Part shown: piece after piece, positions 54,520-64,000 of the stretch
Numbering within the stretch: the first letter of the stretch is position 1
Layout: each line of letters starts with the position of its first letter
Assembly (NCBI GenBank): GCA_914767715.1
Contig: OU612065.1
Location: forward strand, 8,678,001 to 8,742,000
Length of the DNA stretch: 64,000 nt
Origin: Membranipora membranacea
Lineage: Eukaryota > Bryozoa > Gymnolaemata > Cheilostomatida > Membraniporidae
Reading direction: 5' to 3'
The notes under the pieces: model-generated
What the model was told of the DNA's origin: nothing
The model's input: the letters and a program-made list of their open reading frames with translations, nothing else
Databases searched by the model: none
Translations under genes and position numbers: made by a program

Positions 54520-56552
54520 CATGGACTTATTAATTCACCAGAATAAATATGTAATATGTATTCACATGAATAATTATATCAATCCATGGGGCAACAGGTG
54601 AAATGGCATGTCAGAGATGGTTTTGTATATATATCAGTAATCATGCCAAGGGATGGTTTTCTAATCTTATGATCAAGAAAGTACCATTCCACTGTTTGCC
54701 TGACATTCCATAAATGAAATCCAGATATTGCTAAATGAGCTTTGTCAACTAGATTCAAACAGACAATCATGGGTAAAATACTGTGGTGGTGGTGCACACT
54801 TATGTAAATTCTAATTTTCAAATACATAGATTCAATATACCATCTTTGGAAGGTGTACATTCGGTATTGCTAGTTATACACATACTAGTGGCACATTCAG
54901 ATTGGCTGCTGGGCGGGGCTTCCAATTGGAATGAGCAAGGCCTTTAAGCCACTATCATTGCTTACGCTTGGGAAAAATCCCTCACTTTCACAATTGGACA
55001 AGTTCGTTCCCAAATCATTCGCTTTGAGTCAATATAATTTATTATTGGGCATCTTAATTGTTGCTTGTGGTTTGCTTAATCCAGCACAATTTTATGAGGC
55101 TGTGAAAAATTGCTTCATTTGCTGGCTAGGTTTTAAGGGGGAGGGGGTTACGTGGGTTGAACTGATCAAAAGAACTAGCTATCAGGTCGGGTGTATGAAA
55201 ATTTGTCTAAGCTATTAGGGATTTGATTGTTTTCAACTCATCAGGGGTTCAAAGACGATTTATCAATTCTATTGACCAAATCCTTAGTAAAAATCTAAAA
55301 AATGAGAGCAGTAAGCTTTTGCACACCAACACCAATTCTCTACAATTTGACAATGGTGCTGATGACTTTTGTAATGCATGATTGAAAGAACTTCATAAAA
55401 AGCCATTCTAGCAGTACATCCCATCCCTATGTAAAACTGTCATTTCACAAGTTATTATAATGTAGCATTTCATAGAAATACACTCACATTTACTGTTTGT
55501 TTGCAAACTCTATTTTCGAATGTTCTTGATAAAAACTACAATAAATAAGTTACAGTTGACCTTCTTTATTATATTATGAGACTTTCTAAATCGAACTTGG
55601 CAATAGGTGAAGGTGCCTTGTTGGGCGGAAGATCTAAGGGACCATTATTTATTTTGGTCACATACTATACATAATAACATACAAATAATATACATACAAT
55701 GTATATAGCAAGATTGTACACGGATCTGATGCTTATGACTAAAAAGCATTAGCAATATTAAAAATATGGTTTAAAAGGTATTAGAAAATATTAAGCACAA
55801 AGATATAAATAGAAACCAAGAAGATAAAAACAACCGGTGACAATTGTTTTTGATATTTGTTTTTGATTTAAAAAAAATTTATGTATGGTCTTAAAAATCT
55901 ATGAGTTCCAACTGCAGTTTGGTGTTTGAACGCTCGCAGTCTGCCTGATTTGAGTTAGTGTTAGTATATATATTGGTGATATCTGGGTGTCTTTGTATGA
56001 GAGGAGGCAGTCATTCATTATTGGATAGAGTCTAGAGGCTACACTGAGTTTTTGTCGCATTCAGAATGATGGTAAAAAAAAACTTTACAAAAGAAAAAAA
56101 TGATTCAACAACAGCACCATAATTTGATTTAGAAATCACTCACTCTTCAAGGCAGTAAACATTAATGTCAACAGTACCAAGCTTTTGAGATACTGTTACT
56201 TCTGAACTTCGGTTCACTTGGGCAACAGCAAACAGACATCAGTATCATTCCCAACGCGGGCAAACCGATGAGGAGAGTTAGTGGACAGGGACAGCCTCTC
56301 TTTCATGTCGTTCATGTAATACAACATTACTACATGAAGCGATACATGACCTTAAGCAGCACCATTAAGATTGTCAGCCTCAGTCTCCGGAGGCTCATTA
56401 AATGTATAAATGGATAATGAAGCAACACAGAATAATGACACCAGTAAATTCTCAAGGTCACACTGAGTTATATCGCTCCAGACTGAGAAAAGCATCACTT
56501 TAGCCTTGTAGAGCTTGTTGTCTTTGATACACAAACATCATGTTTTAACAAT
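54520..56552. other. Gap between the tandem mosaic genes
   Basis: No gene is supported. An open frame at 54931-55218 (plus) has no recognisable content. The stretch is AT-rich. Confidence 0.4.
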
Positions 56553-56659
56553 TTTATTGGCAGTCTATTTCATTCCTTACCTGTCATTTAAATGGAATCT
56601 TTACCTGATATAGAAGGCTCACTGTTTGCTTGCATTCCATGAATTGAAAACGTAGGTTT
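56553..56659 (-). CDS. Candidate last exon and poly(A) signal of the paralogous mosaic gene
   Basis: After the last TSP1 exon (ends phase 1 at 57302), an acceptor CTACAG at 56660 opens a frame in the right phase that reads KTYVFNSWNASKQ and stops at 56621-56619 (TGA). AATAAA on the minus strand follows at 56558-56553, about 60 bases on. Phase, acceptor and poly(A) signal fit, but the peptide has no homology and copy 1 shows no match. Unspliced, the frame would stop at 57298-57296. Confidence 0.3.
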
Positions 56660-57301
56660 CTGTAGTTAGAGTCTCCCGAGATGGTGTCAATCAAATTGAT
56701 CATGGAGTAAATGTACACAACATCCCACAATCAAACAGACAGTAATGGTGAGTCATTCAAGCCACATGCATAACATTCAGAGCATTCAAAATAGAACATA
56801 GGACTCGTTCAAACATATAGTGGTTTCACTTTTGGGTGAACCAAGCATTCTGTTCATAGGAATATAGGATGGCTGGCAGAATATACCAGTGTATGGGTAT
56901 AAGAGGGGGTTAGAAGGTCACAAGGGCATACCTCCATCAGCTTTGTACAGACAGATGAGGCCTGAGCTGAAGAGACTGTTTGTGAGAATCACTCAAATAC
57001 TAGTCTCAATATCAGCATGGATGGTCAGAAAAAGATACATGAAACGGAAGATAGTAAGAAAGTTTATGATGATCTATCATTTCACTCATTTTGTATGGAT
57101 CTAATAGCTAGCTGGACTGGTTTCTACGCAGATCATTTATCATTGACTTCAACAACCATGACACAAAAGAAAAACAGTCTGTTTAGATATGCAAGTAATT
57201 GTGTGGAGCATGACTAACTGCAGTAACTAACAGCTTGTACCAGAACTTTTTTACAAGAAGAATGAATAAGAGCTTCCTCTAGTTGGTTACATATCACTTA
57301 C

Positions 57302-60300
57302 TTCTACAGGCTGTAGGCAGGGCACATGTAATGTTTTCCATGCTTTCCCCGATGCAATCATAACCGTTATACAAGGACTGAGAGCAGTTTCTATATCTCT
57401 GCATAGTTCCGTTACCACATGGTATTATACAGTCTGGGCCACAGTAGTCTGAACAGTTAGTCCACTCTGTCCAATTTGACCACGTTGCGTTAACTAAAGG
57501 GTGAAATAATGTTAGAAACCGATAATATGACTTACAACATCAATAACAATAGATTTTTGAAATGTTAATTTTACTGATAAAGGTTAGTTTAGTATACTAT
57601 AGCTACAGATGTGAATTAGAAACAGGTTGAAATTAATGAGAACATAGGTCAACAATATAATAGAGCACTTCAGTAAAAAATCAAAGCAGAGGTAGTATTT
57701 CGAATGGAGTACAAAATTTACCTGGACACATGATAGCGTTATGACAGCCTTGAACATCCACAGTGACATTAGCATCTGGACAATCATCTCCATCAAACTT
57801 AGGAGCAGGATTAGTACAGCTTCTATTTCTGGTCTGTGTTCCATTCTCACATGTCACAGAACAATCTCCCCATATAGACCATTCAGTCCAGTTACCGTGT
57901 ACTGATGGGAGAAGATGATAATAAAAAAAATTAACTCACTACGTGTTTTATTGTTTATGTGTGTAAACCATATGGTCTGTTTCGTTTTGTTAGGTGAGCT
58001 GTTATATGGAGAAAAAAAACTCGTCATCAAGCAGCCTGTTTTGAAAATAAACCAAAGTTTATTAGACAAGAAACATCCACAACAATCACACTTCAAAGAC
58101 AATATTCGACAAGAAAAGTAATTTTTCATGTTACATATATTGTACCATTATTTGAGAAGTAATCCTCTCGATGTTTATTCATAGTGTACTTACTAGGACA
58201 GTCCATAAGGAAGCATCCATCCACCTCCATATCATCCCCTGTACAGTTAGTGCCATTGTGTGCTGGTTCTGGGCTATCACAAGTTCTCAACCGAAATATT
58301 GTACCATTATTACAAGAAGCACTGCAGTTAGACCAATCTGTCCAGTTAGACCAGCCACCATTTACTTATAATGAAAATATAATTAATTTTTTTTTATTAT
58401 CTCCTAAGGAGAAGTGATTTTCAATAAAATAATATGGGAGCAGTAAGCCCTTCTACATTGCATACTTATTAATCCAATGAATAAGGAGATTATGTCTCGC
58501 TTGTACACAGTATCCGCTATAAAGTGGGCTAATCTTGGCATGAGATGTTGTACAGTATGATGGGAATTTTCACCAATTACAAGTAAAATATTAATCTGAA
58601 ATCATAACTCATTTGATTGCATTCAATCTTACCTGGACACATGATAGCGTTATGACAGCCTTGAACATCCACAGTGACATTACCATCTGGACAATCATCT
58701 CCATCAAACTTAGGAGCAGGATTAGTACAGCTTCTATTTCTGGTCTGAGTTCCATTCTCACAAGTCACAGAACAATCTCCCCATATAGACCACTCAGTCC
58801 AGTTACCGTGTACTGCAGGCATTAAAAACATGAGCTCATAATAATGCAGTCTTGTGTCAAGATATCGGCTACTGAGCCATTGTGTTTACTATTGTTGATA
58901 AAACTTCTAACAGGGCAGAAATGGTGAAGACAGGAGATATGAAGTTTTCATTTGGGTATGCAGCTTCGTCTACATAAATGTTCAAGGGGATGTAATAAAT
59001 GGAAGTTTCAAATTTGTTTAACTTTATTTTTACAAGCAGAATGTTGTACAACTTCCACTTACTGGGGCAGTCAACAATGAAGCAGTCATCAGTTTCAGTA
59101 TCATTCCCAGCACAGTCTGTGCCGTTAAAGAGAGCGAGAGGGCTGTCACAGGCTCTTGTTCGTGTTGTTGTACCATTATCACATGATACACTGCATACTG
59201 TCCAGTTACCCCAGTTAGACCAACCGCCATCCTCTACAGAATAAACAGAAAATGCAGAGGGATCAGAACATGGCAGTATAATCAGATTCATAAAGTAATT
59301 TGCAAACTAAATGTACTGGTATATCTTGTTATATCATTCTTTTATTTCCTTCCAAATGACGAGCATAGTGACAGCAAAGAAAAATGTCATTGGCTCCTCA
59401 AAAGTGGCTGCAGCCTTATCTCTGAAGTGCGGCCTCAATCTGTAATATTATATTTTTAGAGACGTCCAGGATTCACAAGTTTTATTCGCCGCTTATTAAA
59501 AGGTTACTCATGTGTACGGACACTTGGTGTTTAACTATCTAACTATCTAATATTCCTTAATGATACATGTATCATGTTAGCACACCAGTGTGTTAAAACC
59601 TTGATGGTGACTACTCAATGAATGAGAACATACGTGGACACTGCTCATTGGCAGAACAGGTTTCAAATTGAGTAAAGTTTCCTGCACATTCTTCACCGCC
59701 ATGTTCAGGGGTAGGGTGAGAACATGACCTATTTCTGTGTTGAACTCCCTGAGCACAGGTCACACTACATGCTGACCAATTTTCCCAATCAGCCCACTCT
59801 CCATCCACTAAAAACAAACAATAGTGGTGGTATTGACTGACTGTGGAAAATACACACAAGAACACGAGACACAAGGAAGACGTTTGATAAGTTGGTATCC
59901 AAGGAAACTAAAATATACTTTTGATAGCAGCATGCCAAATACTTGACCAGATAAACAAATAACACCACGCCGTACACCAAATGGTGAGATTTGTTGCCAC
60001 ATGACAAAAAAGAAGACAACTCTTTAATATTCTTTTTGTCCATTTATCTGGTTGGATTTTGTAATAGTTTGCTACTAAGGAGAGCAAATAAAACACAGAT
60101 TGGAAATAGTCTTGTCAGTTTAGATCAGTTCATAGCACTGAGTCTTTAACTTTATGAGGTTATTGTGATACTTATATTGTTTGAGATGAATGTTATTCAG
60201 TGATTATAATATATACCTGGACAAGGCGTAACAAGAGTACATATCTGAGACTCCAGAGATGATCCACCACATTCTATACCACCATGAGCAGCTGGTGGGT

Positions 60301-63300
60301 TATCACATGTTTTATTCCTAGTCTGTGTACCGTTACCACATATGCCCTCACATATGCCCCATTCATTCCAGTCTGACCAGCCACCATTAACAGCACCGGC
60401 TATAATGTTATTATAATATACCGTATTGATGGATATGATTACAGTAAAACATGATGAATATTAACAAGTAAACTGCAGACACGTGTACATTCAATATACA
60501 GCATCCTATGAGAAGAAATGTTCTTATTATCCCTGTGTAATTCAATCTGTATGCCAATTGAATTGTTAGGATGTGTAATCAGTAGCTCTTTGCATCAAGA
60601 TCCGATAACTCTTATATTATGAACATAAACAAGATATTTAATTACATACATGTATTTGAGTAGCACACTACCAGATAAACTTACGTAGATCACAGTTAAT
60701 ACCACCCCAGTTACCGTCACATACACAGTAATATCTCTCATCTGTCCAAGGATCCCAGTAACAGGAACCACCATTCTGGCATGGGGTCGTTGAGAGGTCA
60801 CATGGATTCTTAGCTGTGAAATGTTTAAAAAGGGCATGAGCTTTCTTCTTAAGTTTGGGCTAAGTGGAAAGAAACATTAACAGAAAAGTTATGTGTCAAA
60901 CATCAAAACTATTTTTCCATCATTTTAATATGACCCTATGTGCAAACTGGAAAAATATTTGGTTTTATTCAAACCTGTACAATTGTCTGCCAGTGGATTA
61001 ATAATTGTATCAGGATCATTGACAGCTGGATTGATACATTCACCATTAGAATGACAGCTACACTGTCCCTGACATATCATCTCATCTTCTGATTCTGCTG
61101 AACAATCCAGTCCCACTGTTGATGTGGGTTCATCTGAAAATAGGGTAATCCGTAGAAAGTCATCACATAGTCATCATTTGTAATAGTTTGAAATAACACA
61201 ATGTTGATAGGTTTTTCTTTTTAGGTATAATTCTTACACCACATAACATCTTCAAAACTTCAGCAGTACATAAATTGACTTCTGTTTATCTGTGAGAACA
61301 TAACTTCCCAATATCATTGTTTCGGTGTATCAAATATTGTATTGCTATATTAATGGTGGGCACTGAGTAGCCAATGTGTCAGCTCTGATATGAGTGGCTG
61401 TTGGGTGGGAAATCAAGATCAAAGCCAACACATTGGCTAGGCACTGAGCAGTGTATAACAACATATCATTTGATTACATACTAGATACTTCAGCAGTTAG
61501 CTGTGATAAGAACATTCTACCACTTCGATAGTAAGATCCATGGTCATAGTAGAGTCGGCCCATGTACAAAGATGTAATAGGTAATAGCTCTGCTCTGGTG
61601 ATAGTTGCCTCATCATTTAGCCATCTCCATATATACCAGACATTAGCGCAGTTACAGCCGATACCATCTGAATGATAGAATAGCGTTAAGTGCGTTCTAA
61701 AGATACCTTGTATTTATGTGGAGCAATTATTATTTGTTTTAACCACAATAAAGGAATAAAAAATCAGAAAACTTAGGTGAAAATCTCCAACAGCGTTAGT
61801 GAACATCATCACTTGATAGTAACTCATCACTTACATTGACATGAACCGTCATTAGCACAGGCACATCCTTGTCCGTTCTCTGGTGTGCCAGCAAAGGATT
61901 CCTGTATCACACCATCTGGTCCTGCCCAGCCCCCATATTGTACTCCATCATAGTAAAGAAATGAGTTCAGGCACCTGCAATAACACATTACGAGTAATGT
62001 ATATTGTAGTATCACTTTACATAACAGGCAGTGTGCTGATTGTAACAATTAAACCTTGCAAAAACTGAATAAAGCATCATTTTGGTGATTTTATATTAGC
62101 TATAACCATTAAATTCCATATCTGGAATAGCATCATTAGCTTTCTTTTGCAAAACAAAGGGCTTGCAAAAATAGCCAGTCCCTAGTAGCAATCTAGAAAT
62201 GCCCTAATCATCGACACTGTAGGGGTATAATTACTGTTTGCAATTTTGTAAACAAGACAATTTCTCAGGCTAATTATTCATGTTACTAGGGACAGCCAAT
62301 CAGAGAACAGTCAGATGGGTCCCTGTGTTTGGTGTCCTAACCGTATAACGCTATGATACTATTTCCATTCTAAGAGAAGAATCTAATTCAGTGGCTATAA
62401 CGTATAAGATTGCAGTTTTTTTCTCACAATATGGTAGATCTTTTGCATGTTTTCCACTTTTATGTTTCTAACTCCAGCTTGTCAACTCACATGTAAGTGA
62501 CTGTTTGTTGTGCAGATTTAGCTGTTTGTAGGAATGCACTGATATCTTCAGGGTTGTTTGGTGCGTAGGTATAGTCATAGTCCCAGCTGAAAGGTTCAAT
62601 GTATTGAGAACCATACCATCCCCAGGCGTAGTAAAGACTAGTCCATGGGAAGTTATGTGTGATTGTCACAATGTCAGAATCATAATCACATAATACATAG
62701 ACGGGAGGCGTACCTCCCAGCCCGTCTGAGTCTATCCACACATAGCCCTCAGTCTGTCCCATGGACTCATAGTCAGCACAAGTGAGATAAGCTAAAACGA
62801 CAGCATTAATTAATACATGATATTTTTCTGCATAAAAAATTAGCTTGTTTGGAACTGGGCCTGTGATGGATTGGACAATACTTCACTATTACATGATTGT
62901 AATACCTACCTGGATCCTCATGTGGCAAAATGTTTTGCAAACTAAACTATTGTAAAATACATAAATGATGTACACACCTTGCTGACATCGCAGTTCACCG
63001 ACTTGATGAAATCCTAGAGATAGGTCTTCTGTCTGTCCACCATAATAGACCCGCCTTATAGGAAGTTTATCCATTTCTGTGATATAACCGATATCCTGTC
63101 TCCAGTAATAATCATTATAGTCACAGTTACATCCATGATGATCTGTAGAAATTTACCAATATGCAAGATAACAATAAATTATCAGATTCTTTTGTGACAA
63201 AATTAACATTTCAGTGGAACCTAATTTTTTGACATTTTCAAGTGGTAGTGTTTTATTGTCGCTAGCATTACACCTTGCTAATACATTGTGATTATATACC

Positions 63301-63926
63301 TGCCTGAGTTATGTTGGTCTTGTGTGTGATACAATACAAAAAAGGTTTCTTGCACTGGATTTTTTATCATCCATCTAACTTTGATTCCAGCTTCATTAGT
63401 TTGGGCAAAAGATTGAAAAATATTTTTCTGCAAAATATTCAACCAATTGGCTAAGGTAGGTCGGGTCTGCACTTATCTGATCTGGTGCTTTGGAGTTACT
63501 TCATATATTTAATAGTAGCTGTGGCAATATAAGTCATGATCATCATTGGAGTAGTTTACTCCTTGATTGGAATGCTGCTGGAACAGTTAATCCGATTTGA
63601 CAGAGATAAAACCAGTAAATGAAGGATGAAATGCATAATAGGTTGATGCCTCTCTCAAACATAAAACAATAAATGATTTGATTAGATAGCTGTGGCTGAG
63701 CCTACAAATTTCCTGCATCAAAACATGATCATGACTGAAACTTACAGTATGTGCATCTCCTGCCATTGAGACAATTACAAGCCTGTGTTCCCGTATCAAA
63801 ATAAGTATATTGTGTAGCGTTATCTCGTCCCACCCAAGCATAGTTCTGCCACATCATGTTTTTATAGCAATCATACTGCAACTTCTGGCTGCAGCTCACA
63901 CTAGACTCAGTCAGTGCCAATATATA
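57302..63926 (-). CDS. Second mosaic gene, 3' half (paralog of the 11582-19496 part)
   Basis: Fourteen exons match the first gene one for one, with the same lengths and phases. Fg-like module 4 (partial): 63926-63746, 63142-62978. Module 5: 62791-62491, 61974-61835, 61667-61482. Cys linker 61133-60975. EGF 60813-60685. TSP1 repeats: 60399-60217, 59807-59634, 59233-59063, 58812-58633, 58364-58194, 57901-57722, 57493-57302. The 5' part is outside the window. All frames are open, with no stop or frameshift, so this copy looks functional. Differences from copy 1 are few, for example NAT for NGT in the last TSP1 and GRCSCHS-type changes in the Cys linker. Its domain set upstream is unknown. Confidence 0.92.
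62107..62393. mobile_element. hAT-like element, short form (287 bp) with 8-bp TSD
   Basis: Flanked by GCTATAAC on both sides (62099-62106, 62394-62401). It is an inverted, internally deleted relative of 29943-30602. The matching intron of copy 1 has a single GCTATAAC at 18005-18012 and no element, so the insertion site is seen empty. Confidence 0.92.
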
Positions 63927-64000
63927 CTATAACATAGAAACAAAACATGATATGAATTATAGGAGTTAAGGTGAAAGAGCATGAAGATATGGAAAAAATA

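Noticed and set aside
54931-55218. A 95-residue open frame on the plus strand
   Set aside because: No recognisable motif, no splice partners and no promoter sign; it lies among repeat remnants.

Overview
This window is nuclear DNA from an invertebrate animal. It is AT-rich, the genes are cut into dozens of small GT-AG exons, and the proteins are built from metazoan extracellular modules (TSP1, EGF, CCP, C-type lectin, Link, WSC, F5/8, fibrinogen-like). A sponge or another early-branching animal is my best guess, from the compact introns, the Roco-like gene and the very large lectin/TSP mosaic. That is inference only; no marker gene fixes the taxon.

Layout. (1) 79-3699, plus strand: the 3' part (seven exons) of a gene whose product looks like the COR region of a Roco-type GTPase, with a possible C-terminal membrane helix. 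(2) 4482-5986 and 7893-9135, minus strand: two tandem paralogous SOUL/heme-binding-protein genes with the same intron positions. One product has a signal peptide and the other does not. (3) 11582-51978, minus strand: one gene of about 40 kb with 68 recognisable exons, coding for about 3,800 residues. It opens with a signal peptide at 51978. In N-to-C order it then carries three F5/8C domains, a contactin-associated-type fibrinogen-like (Fg-like) module, a LamG-like domain, a fibrinogen-related domain, a fourth F5/8C, a half fibrinogen-related domain, WSC, an unassigned segment, a fifth F5/8C, Fg-like, Link, EGF, Fg-like, a C-type lectin domain interrupted by an F5/8-type lectin exon, EGF, CCP, two more Fg-like modules, EGF and seven TSP1 repeats. 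(4) 52.0-56.5 kb: a gap between genes with broken non-LTR retrotransposon pieces. (5) 57302-63926 (running off the window): the 3' half of a second, very similar copy of the mosaic gene, in the same orientation. The two genes are therefore head-to-tail tandem paralogs.

I read exons by hand from splice sites, reading frame and phase. Nearly all junctions of the mosaic gene keep phase. Four do not (46866/46807, 46727/45136, 36002/35698, 28969/28547), so a small exon or a splice shift is probably missed there, and the last coding exon is not secure.

How the genes work together: the SOUL genes and the Roco-like gene have no visible link to the mosaic genes. The mosaic protein is predicted to be secreted. 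Its many sugar-binding and adhesion modules suggest a role in matrix, cell adhesion, allorecognition or binding of microbes, which the sequence alone cannot settle.

The introns are rich in small mobile elements: hAT-like elements with clear 8-bp target duplications, tiny palindromic elements, longer foldbacks, and a 23-bp minisatellite that ends at a splice donor.
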